The notes beneath the pieces were generated by a model. The model ran no database searches. It had not been told where the DNA came from and saw only the letters and a list, made by a program, of their open reading frames with translations. A DNA stretch of 64,000 nucleotides from Paenibacillus oralis (lineage in GTDB: Bacteria > Bacillota > Bacilli > Paenibacillales > Paenibacillaceae), in NCBI RefSeq assembly GCF_003863965.1, contig NZ_RRCN01000001.1, forward strand, positions 3,182,304 through 3,246,303, written 5' to 3'. Below are positions 26,640 through 35,838 of this stretch, piece after piece (position 1 is the first letter of the stretch; every line of letters starts with the position of its first letter). A program made the translations under genes and the position numbers.

Positions 26640-26839
26640 GATGTCTCCTCCTCATAGATGAAAATGTCTTCAATACTCATACCGAAGTATCGGGCAATCT
26701 TGAAGGCCAGGATGATGGACGGATTGTACCGCCCGTTCTCCAGCGAGCCGATCGTCTGCCGTGAAACCTTGAGCGCAGCAGCCAGATCTTCCTGACTAAT
26801 CCCGTCCCGTTTGCGTATTTCCTCAAGCCTGTTTTTCAC
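26636..26839 (-). CDS. Xre-family (Cro/CI) small regulator
   Basis: A 67-residue single-domain helix-turn-helix protein. The HTH is ISQEDLAAALKVSRQTIGSLENGRY, and the C-terminal FGMSIEDIFIYEE is typical of stand-alone Xre regulators. It is co-transcribed with the overlapping membrane-protein gene. An inverted repeat flanking the promoter (26864-26925) is a likely autoregulatory site. Confidence 0.93.
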   Translation of the reverse strand: MKNRLEEIRKRDGISQEDLAAALKVSRQTIGSLENGRYNPSIILAFKIARYFGMSIEDIFIYEEETS

Positions 26840-26863
26840 ATATTCACCTCAAATGCTTGAAAT

Positions 26864-26925
26864 GGAAAGTTAACTTTACATCAAAAATTAACACACCCAA
26901 ACGCTAAATGTCAAGTTAGCCTTCC
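26864..26925 (-). promoter_or_regulatory. Promoter of the Xre operon with flanking inverted operators
   Basis: On the minus strand TTGACA (26909-26914) and TTAATT (26886-26891) are 17 bp apart. GGAAAGTTAACTTTACAT (26864-26881) and ATGTCAAGTTAGCCTTCC (26908-26925) are inverted copies matching at 15 of 18 positions. One overlaps the -35 and the other lies after the -10. The left copy contains the palindrome AAAGTTAACTTT. Confidence 0.72.
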
Positions 26926-27011
26926 ATACGATCTTCTCCTCGGCCGGATTTAAAGCGGCAGGGGGTTCTCTCCCATCCTCTCGCAACGCTTAAAGTATGG
27001 GGCTGCACATC

Positions 27012-27048
27012 AAAGAACCGCCGGAGCGAGATGCCCCGGCGGTTCTTT
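27012..27048 (-). terminator. Hairpin at the end of the ABC exporter operon
   Basis: AAAGAACCGCCGG (27012-27024) and CCGGCGGTTCTTT (27036-27048) are perfectly complementary and overlap the exporter stop codon. The T-run is short on the minus strand (TTT). Confidence 0.75.
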
Positions 27049-28826
27049 TACATAGCTTCCATCTTCTGCGCCGTGTACAGGCGGTAGTAAAGGCCGCGGC
27101 GGGCGATCAGCTCGTCATGCGTTCCGCATTCGGCGATGCCTTTGTCCGAGACGTACATGATCCGGTCGCAGTTTTTTACGGTAGACAGCCGGTGCGCGAT
27201 GATGAACGAGGTGCGCCCCTTGAGGAGCTCGTTTAAGCCTTTTTGCAGCAAACGTTCGGTCTTGGCGTCGATGGACGAGGTCGCTTCGTCCAGGATCAGG
27301 ATGCGCGGATCGGCGAGCAGCGTCCGGGCAAACGAGATGAGCTGGCGCTGCCCCTGGGACAGCTTGGAGCCGCGCTCGTTCACCTCCGTTTGATACCCCT
27401 GATCAAACTCGCGGATGAACTCGTCGGCGCATACGGTCTTGGCGGCGGCGATAATTTCCTCTTCGGTGGCGTTCAGCCGGCCGTAGCGGATATTGTCCAA
27501 TATCGTACCGGAGAAAATAAAGCTGTCCTGCAGCATAATCCCCATCTGGCTGCGCAGGGACTTCAGCGTCACCTGCGAAATGTCTTCGCCGTCGATCAGA
27601 ATCCTGCCGTTCGTTACATTATAGAACCGCGATATCAGGTTGACGACGGTCGTTTTGCCTGCGCCGGTCGGGCCGACGAGCGCGATGCTTTCCCCGGCCT
27701 TCACCTCGAATGATAGATTCTCCAGGATGTTGAGGCCCGGGTCATACGCGAAGGTGACGTTGTCAAAGGTCACATTGCCCTTCACCTGCGGCAGCTCTTT
27801 CGCATTCGGAACGTCGCTGACGGTGACCGGCTCATCCAGCGTTTCGAAGATCCGCTCCAGGTAAGCGACAGCGTTGATAAAGCTGTTGTACAGGTTGGAC
27901 AGGTTCAGGATCGGCTGCCAGAAGCGGGCCGCATAGTTGCTCATGGCCAGGATCACACCGAAAGTGACCTCCGCCGGATTCAGCGCGAGCAGGCCGATCA
28001 TGTAGATCAGCATCGTCACGATCGTCGCCAGATTGTCGACCGAAAACGGAATCAGTGCATTGTAGTGGATCGCTCGCATCCATTCGCGCCGGTAATTGCC
28101 GGCCAGGCGCGTAAATATCCCCTCATTGCGTTGCTCGCGGGAGAAAATCTGGGTCACGCGAATGCCGCTGATGCTCTCCTGCAAGTAAGCGTTCATGTTG
28201 GAGCTTTTGTTCGATACCGCTTGCCATGACCGGCGCTGCTTGTTTTTGATCATCAGCATGATGCCGAGGAACACCGGCAGCCCCGCAAGCGTGATCAGCG
28301 AAAGCCGGACGTCAACGGCGAACATGAACGCGGCGATAAAGATCAAGTTGAGCAGTTCCAAAATAAAGTTGATGATGCCGTTGGACAGTACGTCGGAAAC
28401 CGCGTTGACGTAGTTGACGACCCGGATCAGGATTTTGCCCTGCGGCCGGTCGTCGTAATATTTGAACGGCAGCTCCTGCAAATGCATGAACAGGTCCGAC
28501 CGGATGTCGAAGATAATATCCTGGCCGACGACCGTCATAATACGCGAGCGGATCGTCGCCAGGATCACGCTGACGACGATCGTCGCCAGCATCAGCGCCG
28601 ACCAGCCCAGCAGGGGAAGGACGGCCTTCTCGGGAATCGTCACGTCGACGACGTGCTGCATGATCAGCGGGGCCGACAGCCCGATCGCCGCGGACAAAGC
28701 GCTGAGCGCAAAGGCGGCGAGCATCGGCTTTTTCTGCCGCTTGATATAGACCATCGCCCGCCGGAAGTGCTTGATGTCAAAAGGCGATTCCAGGTTTTCG
28801 TCGATGTCGAATCTATTCCTTGCCAT
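27048..28826 (-). CDS. ABC exporter half-transporter, second subunit (YheH/BmrD-like)
   Basis: A 592-residue fused permease-ATPase: six membrane helices (about 30-320) and a nucleotide-binding domain (about 350-585). Walker A is GPTGAGKTT, the signature loop is a variant LSQGQ, Walker B is ILILDEATSSID with the catalytic Glu present, and the switch His is in IAHRLSTV. It overlaps its partner gene (28813-30588) by 14 bp, so the two form a heterodimer of the multidrug or peptide exporter class. The substrate is unknown. Confidence 0.93.
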   Translation of the reverse strand: MARNRFDIDENLESPFDIKHFRRAMVYIKRQKKPMLAAFALSALSAAIGLSAPLIMQHVVDVTIPEKAVLPLLGWSALMLATIVVSVILATIRSRIMTVVGQDIIFDIRSDLFMHLQELPFKYYDDRPQGKILIRVVNYVNAVSDVLSNGIINFILELLNLIFIAAFMFAVDVRLSLITLAGLPVFLGIMLMIKNKQRRSWQAVSNKSSNMNAYLQESISGIRVTQIFSREQRNEGIFTRLAGNYRREWMRAIHYNALIPFSVDNLATIVTMLIYMIGLLALNPAEVTFGVILAMSNYAARFWQPILNLSNLYNSFINAVAYLERIFETLDEPVTVSDVPNAKELPQVKGNVTFDNVTFAYDPGLNILENLSFEVKAGESIALVGPTGAGKTTVVNLISRFYNVTNGRILIDGEDISQVTLKSLRSQMGIMLQDSFIFSGTILDNIRYGRLNATEEEIIAAAKTVCADEFIREFDQGYQTEVNERGSKLSQGQRQLISFARTLLADPRILILDEATSSIDAKTERLLQKGLNELLKGRTSFIIAHRLSTVKNCDRIMYVSDKGIAECGTHDELIARRGLYYRLYTAQKMEAM

Positions 28827-30588
28827 TTGCCGTCACCGCCCTTCCAACGCCTTCGTTCTGCAGCATAAACACATCGTAATAATAACCCCGCTTCGCCAGC
28901 AGCTCGGCATGGGTTCCTTCCTCGATCACGCGGCCGCCGTCCAGGATGAGGATGCGGTCGGCTTCGGCGGTGGTGGACACCCGTTGCGCGATGATGATTT
29001 TTGTGCAGGGATACTCCAGTTCGCGCAGGCTTTTTTGGATATGCTCCTCGGTCTCAAGGTCGACCGCCGAGGTCGTGTCGTCCAGGATCAGAATCGGCCG
29101 GCGGACCGCCATGGCGCGCGCCAGCGCGATCCGCTGCTTCTGGCCGCCGGACAAGCCAACGCCGCGCTCCCCGACGATGGTGTCATATCCTTCGGGCATC
29201 TTGACGATAAAGTCGTGCGCCGCGGCGAGCCGGGCGTATTCGACCGTCTCCTCCTCCGGCAGGTCGGGATCGCCGAAGGCGATGTTGCCGTCGATCGTAT
29301 CGGAGAAGAGCAGCACGTCCTGGGTCGCGACGCCGATGTTTCCGCGCAGCTCATCGAGCTCAAGCTGCCGCACATCGGTTCCGTCGACGAGCACGCGCCC
29401 CTCGGCCACATCGTAAAACCGCGGGATCAGGTTGACGAGCGTCGTTTTGCCCGATCCGGTCGAGCCCATGATGGCAACGGTTTCACCTGGCTCGACCGTA
29501 AAGCTCACATCGTCCAGCACCAGCGCGTTGTCGTATTTAAAGCTGACATGATCGAATTCGATCCGGCCTTCATAGCGCCGTGGCTTCTCGGCATTATGCC
29601 CGTTGATGATCTGCGGCTTGGCGTAATAGATCTCCACAATTTTGGTCAAGCTGGCGAAAAAGCGCTGAATGTCGTTGATGATGATACCGATATTGCGCAT
29701 CGGGTTGGAAACCGCCCACACCAGCGCGGCGAACGCCGAATATTCCCCAAAGGTGATCCGTCCGTTCATCACGAACAGCCCGCCGGCGATCATTAGGATT
29801 ACGTTGAAGGCTTGCGCGAACGTCTCCAGATAAGGAAAATAGTCCAGCCATACGAGCGCGGCCGCTTTGTTGGCCTTCGAGAAGTTTACGTTTTTCTCGG
29901 TAAATTTCTCGATTTCGTAGTTCTCGCGGGCGAAGGCTTTGACGACGCGGTTGCCCGAAATATTTTCCTGGGTCGTCGTGTTCAGTTGGGACAGCCGTTC
30001 GCGCAGGTCGACATACATGGGGCGGACACGCTTCGCAAACAAGTAGGCCACGATGAAAATCGGCGGCGACAGGATCAGCAGCCACCAGGTCAACACGGCG
30101 TCGATGGTGAAAAAATAAACAACCGCAGCAACGAAAATCGTCAGCGATTCGATGATCGTTTTGATAATCCACGCCATCGAGTGCCGAACCATGTCCAGAT
30201 CGCCTGTCATCTTGGTCATGAGATCGCCGGTGCGGTTGTGATCGTAGTAATGCATGTCCTGTTCCTGGATTTTGTCGTACAGATAAATGCGGACGCGGTA
30301 CAGCATGTTTTGCGAGGCCCGCTCGTACTGCATCATCGTTAAGTAAGCAAGACCCGTGCGCAGCAAGGAAAAGCCGACCATTCCCAAGCAGAGCATAATC
30401 AGCAATTGCCGTTCCTGCGTCAAGTTTTGCATGGCATCGGGCCCGGCGATAAACGTATCGACGATACGCTGGCCTATGTACGGATTCACGATCATCAGCG
30501 AGGAGCCCACGACGGAGAGGATGAGTGCCAGTATGTACCTGGTCCTGTCCCCGCGCAGATTTTGCCACAGCCATTTTAGTTCGAACAT
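28813..30588 (-). CDS. ABC exporter half-transporter, first subunit with degenerate ATP site
   Basis: A 591-residue fused permease-ATPase. Walker A is GSTGSGKTT and the signature LSGGQKQRIA is canonical. Walker B reads ILILDDTTSAVD, so Asp replaces the catalytic Glu, and the switch position is Gln (IIAQRVST). These changes mark the degenerate site typical of heterodimeric exporters such as BmrCD and TM287/288, where only one site hydrolyses ATP well. It is encoded first in the operon, with the complementary subunit after it. Confidence 0.93.
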   Translation of the reverse strand: MFELKWLWQNLRGDRTRYILALILSVVGSSLMIVNPYIGQRIVDTFIAGPDAMQNLTQERQLLIMLCLGMVGFSLLRTGLAYLTMMQYERASQNMLYRVRIYLYDKIQEQDMHYYDHNRTGDLMTKMTGDLDMVRHSMAWIIKTIIESLTIFVAAVVYFFTIDAVLTWWLLILSPPIFIVAYLFAKRVRPMYVDLRERLSQLNTTTQENISGNRVVKAFARENYEIEKFTEKNVNFSKANKAAALVWLDYFPYLETFAQAFNVILMIAGGLFVMNGRITFGEYSAFAALVWAVSNPMRNIGIIINDIQRFFASLTKIVEIYYAKPQIINGHNAEKPRRYEGRIEFDHVSFKYDNALVLDDVSFTVEPGETVAIMGSTGSGKTTLVNLIPRFYDVAEGRVLVDGTDVRQLELDELRGNIGVATQDVLLFSDTIDGNIAFGDPDLPEEETVEYARLAAAHDFIVKMPEGYDTIVGERGVGLSGGQKQRIALARAMAVRRPILILDDTTSAVDLETEEHIQKSLRELEYPCTKIIIAQRVSTTAEADRILILDGGRVIEEGTHAELLAKRGYYYDVFMLQNEGVGRAVTANGKE

Positions 30589-31418
30589 CTGATCACCTGC
30601 TTTACGTTTGTTCTCTCATTTAAGCTGAAAAACGGTTTTTCCAATTTGCAAATCATGGAGATTATACCATATCCATCAGCAGGTAAAACCCGCATATTCC
30701 CGCGTGTTTTCACGTAAGACTGCGTTTTCTCCATGGAATCATCCCTTTGCTTTTATTTCGTTACATTATTTAGGATATCAACGGGATATTACGTTTTTTT
30801 ATTGGCCTGAACAAAAAAATGATGGAATTCTTATTTCATGGCAAAAGCCACTGACCCTTCAGCGGTTTTTTCGACCTTATAGCATTTATAAAATTTCGGG
30901 CATGGTAGAGGGCGATGGCAGGTAGAGAGGGGGGAGAAGAGGGGCCTGGGGGCTAAGGGACACCAGAGCCGTTATTTTCGAAAAAACGGAGGTTTGCAAA
31001 ATGTAACGGACACAGATGACGTTATTTAGCACAAATCGTCCTGGATGAACGGGTTTGGAGCGAGATAGGGTCCTGTGTCCGTTAGGCTGGGAAATACCCG
31101 GGAAATGGGCAAATAAGGTCGCTGGTGTCCCCTAGAGCAGCGTCCCAAAATAAAGCACCCAAGATTTAGGAAAAAGAGCGGCGTTTTTACATAGATTTAA
31201 CATAGGGAGAGGACGTTCCATAAGGCTTGCACGAGCGGCGATCCCAATATTCCTGCAAACGCTTACTATCTAGATTCCTAGCGGCATTAGCAGATTGGCT
31301 TGTTTTCCGCATTGGCCTAAATCCTTCACATTATCATCCTTTTCCTTACAAAAAAAAGCAGACAAGGGATTAATAACTTGCCGCGAAAGGGAGGTGGTTT
31401 TTTGATCGGGCCATTTTA
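30589..31418. other. Long gene-free region between exporter and phosphatase genes
   Basis: About 830 bases with no convincing gene. It holds a small hairpin with a T-run near 30844-30871 (GCCACTG...CAGCGG then TTTTTT), the palindromic repeat 30953-31135, and otherwise AT-rich sequence. A 73-codon frame at 30704 has no ribosome site and no recognisable composition. Confidence 0.6.
30953..31135. repeat. Second copy of the two-forward, two-inverted 25-nt element
   Basis: Units CTAAGGGACACCAG...TTATTT (30953-30978) and TAACGGACACAG...TTATTT (31004-31027) are forward. Inverted counterparts lie at 31063-31085 and 31111-31135. The outer pair resemble each other (GGACACCAG) and so do the inner pair (TAACGGACACAG), so the element can fold as one long hairpin. 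The layout matches 184-367. Confidence 0.75.
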
Positions 31419-31456
31419 TTTAAAACCCTTAACGAAAATTTAATATCCCCTTAACG
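31419..31456 (+). promoter_or_regulatory. Pho-box-like array (PhoP binding)
   Basis: TTTAAA (31419-31424), TTAACG (31429-31434), TTAATA (31440-31445) and TTAACG (31451-31456) are direct repeats; the last three have an exact 11-bp period. Bacillus PhoP binds tandem TT(A/C/T)A(C/T)A hexamers about 5 bp apart upstream of phosphate-starvation genes. The downstream gene is a secreted phosphoesterase, which supports the reading. Confidence 0.72.
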
Positions 31457-31465
31457 ATGCATGAA

Positions 31466-31494
31466 TTGAATGAAACCAAGCTAAAGCGTATCAT
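31466..31494 (+). promoter_or_regulatory. Promoter of the phosphatase gene
   Basis: TTGAAT (31466-31471), a 17-bp spacer and TATCAT (31489-31494) lie just downstream of the Pho-box-like array, placing the array at about -45 to -80. The weak hexamers suit an activated promoter. Confidence 0.6.
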
Positions 31495-31536
31495 TTCCTT
31501 CGATCATCAATACTTTGACTGGGAGGGAGTTTGGGA

Positions 31537-34500
31537 GTGAAAAGTAGGGTTGCGCTGACAAGCCGGGTGCTTGCGGTGGTTATGCTTTTAACCTCGTTGT
31601 TCTCTACGGGGTATGTTCCGGTTCGGCCGGCGCTGGCGGAGTCCGGGGACGTTAATGTGTTTGCCGGCGCAGGCGTAACGGCCACGGCAAATGGAGAAAT
31701 ATCGGACGATTTTGCTCCGTCAAAAGCGATTGACGGAAATTTTACAGGCAGTAAATGGTCTTATGAGGGAAATACGTTGTCCCCTGACTCACAGAACCCT
31801 TATTGGCTCAAAATCGACGCGGGCGCCGAAGCGGCGGTGCACAGGTTCGTGGTGGCCCATGCGGATGCGGGCGAGGCGGGTGAACCGGACGGCTTCAACA
31901 CCCGCGATTTTACGATTGAAACCAGTTCCGATGACGTGCATTGGACAACCGCGGTAACGGTGACGGACAACACGTACGGAACGACGGATCATGTATTGGA
32001 TACGCCGGTGACGGCCCGTTATTTCAAGCTGAACATCACCGATCCGGGGGATGCGAACGAAAGCGGGAACTATCAGGCGAACATCTATGAGTTTGAGGCT
32101 TACGGTGTTTTCGGGGGAAATCCGGCTGCCGTACCTGTGACCGGCATTACGCTGGACAAGCATAACCTGGAACTGGCTGTGGGCGACACGGACAGGCTGA
32201 CGGCGACGGTTGCGCCAAGCGATGCGACCAATGCCGCCTATACATGGTCGTCGGATGACCCGGCCATCGCCGAGGTGAGCGCTGACGGTCTCGTTACGGC
32301 CAAATCGCCGGGGACGACCGGGATCACCGCGACCACGGCGGATGGCGGTTATAAAGCGTCCGCACTGGTCACCGTCACGGCAGCAAAAGCGGCAGAAGTC
32401 CTCGCGGCCGGACAGCTGATTGCGAAAAACAGCGATTGGACCTATCTCGACAACGGCACCGATCAGGGAACGGCCTGGCGCGCCGTCGACTTTGACGACA
32501 GCGAATGGAAGACGGCTCCGGCTTCGCTCGGATATGCCGGCAGCAGCAAACCGCAGCCGACGACCGTGATCGAATATGGCCCCAGTTCAAGCAATAAATA
32601 CATTACGACTTATTTCCGCAAGGAATTCCAGGTAGCGGATGCCGATGCGATTAAACAGCTTTCCGCCGCCTTGATCCGTGACGATGGCGCGGTCATTTAT
32701 TTGAACGGCCAGGAAGTGTACCGCACGAATATGCCTCAGGGCGCGATCACGTATAATACGCTTGCTCCTGAAGCGGTGGGCGACGAGCGGGAGGAACAGT
32801 CTTTCGATATCGATCCGTCCTTGCTGGTTGACGGCACGAATGTGATCGCCGCAGAAGTCCATCAGCAGCGCGCCGACAGCTCTGACCTCTATTTTTCATT
32901 AGAGCTGAACAGTTCTGACGCGGTTCCGCCCGTACTTGGAAAAAATCAAGGCCTGGTGGGCGAATATTACACCAACAACGGCGATGTACCATTTAATTTT
33001 GTCGAACACAAAGCGACCATCGTCGACTCGCAAATCAATTTCACCAATCTGGACCCGATTCTGCAAACCTGGACGGGCAGACAGGACGACGCCAACATCC
33101 GTTGGACCGGACAGATCATGGCGCCGGAATCGGGCGATTATACGTTTTACATGATCGGCGACAACGGGTTCAAGCTGTGGATCGACGATAAAGTCGTCAT
33201 CGACCATTGGGTGAACGACTGGGACAAGGAGCAGACCAGCCAGCCGGTGACCCTGGAGGGCGGCGTCAAATACAAGTTCAAGGTGGAATATTTCGAGGAT
33301 TACGGCGGCTCCAACCTGTATTTGCGCTGGTCGACGCCGAACATGGTCAAGGATATCGTGCCGGCGAGCGCTTTTTATTTGCCGGAAAACTATACCGGAC
33401 CGGTCTCGGGCAGCTTGGGGGCGGACGGCCTGACCGTTTCGCTTAACCTGATGGCGGACCTGGGCGGTTTGCCGTCCGGCTTGAAGGACCATCTGACGGT
33501 GAAAGCCGGCGGCAAAGAGCTTAAGGTCGAAAGCGCGGAGCAGGGCGCCGATCCGACCGTGCTTAAGCTTAAGCTGGAAGCTACCGTCAAGCCCAAGGAA
33601 ATCGTAAATGTCATTTACGACGGGCAAGCCGGGCTGCAGTTTGCCAGCGGCGGAAGCGTGGGCGGCTTTACCTTCAGTCCGGTCAACCAATCCGAAGCCG
33701 TTGACTATTCGCCGAAGGATATAGCAATGTCCCTTTACGGCGACGCGAAAACAGTCCGTTCGTTTGCCTGGTATACCTCATATGAGGTTCCGGATAACGC
33801 GCCCGCCAATATTCTGGACAGCATCGTGGAAGTCGTGCCTGCCGATCAGGATTTCGATTCGGCGGCGGTGATGCGTTTTGTCGGTGATCCTAAAGATACG
33901 CAGATCCTTAAGAACTTAAATCTCGGCAGCACCAGCGGCTCTTTTATCAGCCACAAGGCGATCGCGACGGGCCTCACTGCCGGAACGGCCTACAAATACC
34001 GGGTAGGCAGCGACGGCAACTGGAGCCAAACCGGCCGCTTTACGACCGAGGGGAATAACGAGAACGAATACGATTTCCTGTATATGACGGATTCGCAGGG
34101 CGCGAATACTGAAGACTACCGCGTCTGGGCCAATTCGCTGAAAAACGCTTTGGACGACTATCCGGACGCGAGATTTCTGGTCATGCCCGGCGATCTGGTG
34201 GATGCCGGAGCGAACGAAGGACAGTGGAGCGATTATTTCGGACAGCCTCAGGATTTGCTGATGAATCTGCCGTTGATGGCGACGATCGGCAACCATGAAG
34301 GGCCGAACAACAACAATTTTTACTATCATTTTAATTTGCCGGACGACTCGCACACCGATCCCAAACCGAGAGGTACGGTCTATTCGTTTGATTACGGGCC
34401 CGCTCATATCATGGTATTGAATACCGGTGATATCCCTTGGGACGCGGCGCAGAAGAATTCGTTCAACAAGCAAATCGAGTGGCTGCGAAAAGAAGTGGCC

Positions 34501-35814
34501 CAAACGGACAAAAAATGGAAAATCGTCGCCTTCCACAAAGCGATTTATTCCGTGGGCAACCACGCCACCGATACCGATATTGCAGAGTTGCGGGAGAAGC
34601 TCTACCCGGTGCTGGACGAACTCGGGATCGACCTGGTTCTGCAAGGGCATGACCATACTTTCATGAGATCGTATCAAATGTACAACAACCAGCCTGTAGC
34701 GGATGTGAAGACGGATGCTAACGGCCGGGTACTCAATCCGGACGGAACGCTTTATATGATCAACAATTCGCCGGGACGGAAATATTATCAAATCAATCCA
34801 AATGCGGACAAGTATTACGCCGCGACTTATCAGCAACCGAATAAACCGATCTATTCGGGCGTTCAGATCACGGAGGACAGCCTGACCATCAACACCTATA
34901 TTTCGGGTGAAGATACTCCGTTCGACAGCTATACGATCGTTCAAAACAGCGAAAAACCGAATCCGGTTGAAGGGCTTTCCATCGACAAGAAGGAGGATGG
35001 GAAAACGGTGCTTTCCTGGACCAAACCGGCCGACAAAAGCGCCGATGACGCCGTTCGCGGCTTCCGGATTTACGAAGTGAACGGCAGACTGGGCCCGAAT
35101 TGGAGCGCCTACGTACCGGCAGTCGATGGCCAAACGAACTATCAATACACGGTCGACAATACGGATTCTGCTTTAACGTATGAGTTTGCGGTCAGAGCGG
35201 TGGATAAACGGGACAATTCGGACATTCAAACGGCCGTTTTGCAGGGCGATGTGCCGCCCGCGCCAACCGTTCCGGTGGTGGACGATGCACGCAACACGTT
35301 TGGCTGGACTTTGGTTCCGGGTTATGACGAGCTGTCCGCTTATGAATACAGCGTTGACAGCGGCAAGACCTGGCAGCCGGTGACAGCCAACCCGCAGCCG
35401 GTTGGGGGTCATGATTACCCCGCGGGCACGGTGCTGGTGCGCGTGAAAGGGGATGAAGCGGCAGGAACCGCAGCCGGTTTGCCGTTGGCTTCGGATAAAC
35501 CTTTTACCGCAAACAGCGTTCGGGATACGTATTCCCTGTCGGGCACTTTAAAAAGAGAAGACCAGCTCCGGGTGGACGTTGAGGTCGAGCGATTGGCCGA
35601 TTACACCGGCCCTGCCTACGTGGTGTTTGAGCTGCTGAACGGGAACGAGCCGCTGCTGATCAACGCCATTCCGCTGCAGGACGGCAAGCTGAACGTTTCG
35701 CAATACTTTAATGTCAGCGGAGACAAGTACAGTGTCAAAGTGTTCGTGTTCGACGAGTTTAACAGCAACCTTGAAGTGCCGCTCCAGTTGGCGAAACCGG
35801 TTGTGTTTCAGTAA
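31537..35814 (+). CDS. Secreted multidomain purple-acid-phosphatase-like phosphoesterase
   Basis: A 1425-residue exported protein. Order of parts: signal peptide (to about 33), F5/8-type C domain (about 40-185), BIG_2 domain (about 200-283), galactose-binding-like module (287-465), PA14 domain (468-616), purple acid phosphatase N-terminal domain (727-842), metallophosphoesterase core (843-1133), FN3 (1142-1238) and a C-terminal module (1240-1425). The metal-site motifs are TDSQ, MPGDLVD, GNHEG, VAFHK and GHDHTF. It would remove phosphate from extracellular phosphomonoesters or diesters while the accessory domains bind glycans. GTG 31537 is 8 nt after GGGAGGGAG. A Pho-box-like array precedes it. 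Two modules recur in the GH92 protein at 37786. Confidence 0.92.
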   Translation: MKSRVALTSRVLAVVMLLTSLFSTGYVPVRPALAESGDVNVFAGAGVTATANGEISDDFAPSKAIDGNFTGSKWSYEGNTLSPDSQNPYWLKIDAGAEAAVHRFVVAHADAGEAGEPDGFNTRDFTIETSSDDVHWTTAVTVTDNTYGTTDHVLDTPVTARYFKLNITDPGDANESGNYQANIYEFEAYGVFGGNPAAVPVTGITLDKHNLELAVGDTDRLTATVAPSDATNAAYTWSSDDPAIAEVSADGLVTAKSPGTTGITATTADGGYKASALVTVTAAKAAEVLAAGQLIAKNSDWTYLDNGTDQGTAWRAVDFDDSEWKTAPASLGYAGSSKPQPTTVIEYGPSSSNKYITTYFRKEFQVADADAIKQLSAALIRDDGAVIYLNGQEVYRTNMPQGAITYNTLAPEAVGDEREEQSFDIDPSLLVDGTNVIAAEVHQQRADSSDLYFSLELNSSDAVPPVLGKNQGLVGEYYTNNGDVPFNFVEHKATIVDSQINFTNLDPILQTWTGRQDDANIRWTGQIMAPESGDYTFYMIGDNGFKLWIDDKVVIDHWVNDWDKEQTSQPVTLEGGVKYKFKVEYFEDYGGSNLYLRWSTPNMVKDIVPASAFYLPENYTGPVSGSLGADGLTVSLNLMADLGGLPSGLKDHLTVKAGGKELKVESAEQGADPTVLKLKLEATVKPKEIVNVIYDGQAGLQFASGGSVGGFTFSPVNQSEAVDYSPKDIAMSLYGDAKTVRSFAWYTSYEVPDNAPANILDSIVEVVPADQDFDSAAVMRFVGDPKDTQILKNLNLGSTSGSFISHKAIATGLTAGTAYKYRVGSDGNWSQTGRFTTEGNNENEYDFLYMTDSQGANTEDYRVWANSLKNALDDYPDARFLVMPGDLVDAGANEGQWSDYFGQPQDLLMNLPLMATIGNHEGPNNNNFYYHFNLPDDSHTDPKPRGTVYSFDYGPAHIMVLNTGDIPWDAAQKNSFNKQIEWLRKEVAQTDKKWKIVAFHKAIYSVGNHATDTDIAELREKLYPVLDELGIDLVLQGHDHTFMRSYQMYNNQPVADVKTDANGRVLNPDGTLYMINNSPGRKYYQINPNADKYYAATYQQPNKPIYSGVQITEDSLTINTYISGEDTPFDSYTIVQNSEKPNPVEGLSIDKKEDGKTVLSWTKPADKSADDAVRGFRIYEVNGRLGPNWSAYVPAVDGQTNYQYTVDNTDSALTYEFAVRAVDKRDNSDIQTAVLQGDVPPAPTVPVVDDARNTFGWTLVPGYDELSAYEYSVDSGKTWQPVTANPQPVGGHDYPAGTVLVRVKGDEAAGTAAGLPLASDKPFTANSVRDTYSLSGTLKREDQLRVDVEVERLADYTGPAYVVFELLNGNEPLLINAIPLQDGKLNVSQYFNVSGDKYSVKVFVFDEFNSNLEVPLQLAKPVVFQ

Positions 35815-35838
35815 CGGACAGAAAGAGAGGACGATACG

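Noticed and set aside
30704-30925. 73-codon frame in the long gap before the phosphatase gene
   Set aside because: No ribosome site, no recognisable composition or domain, and it lies in AT-rich intergenic DNA.
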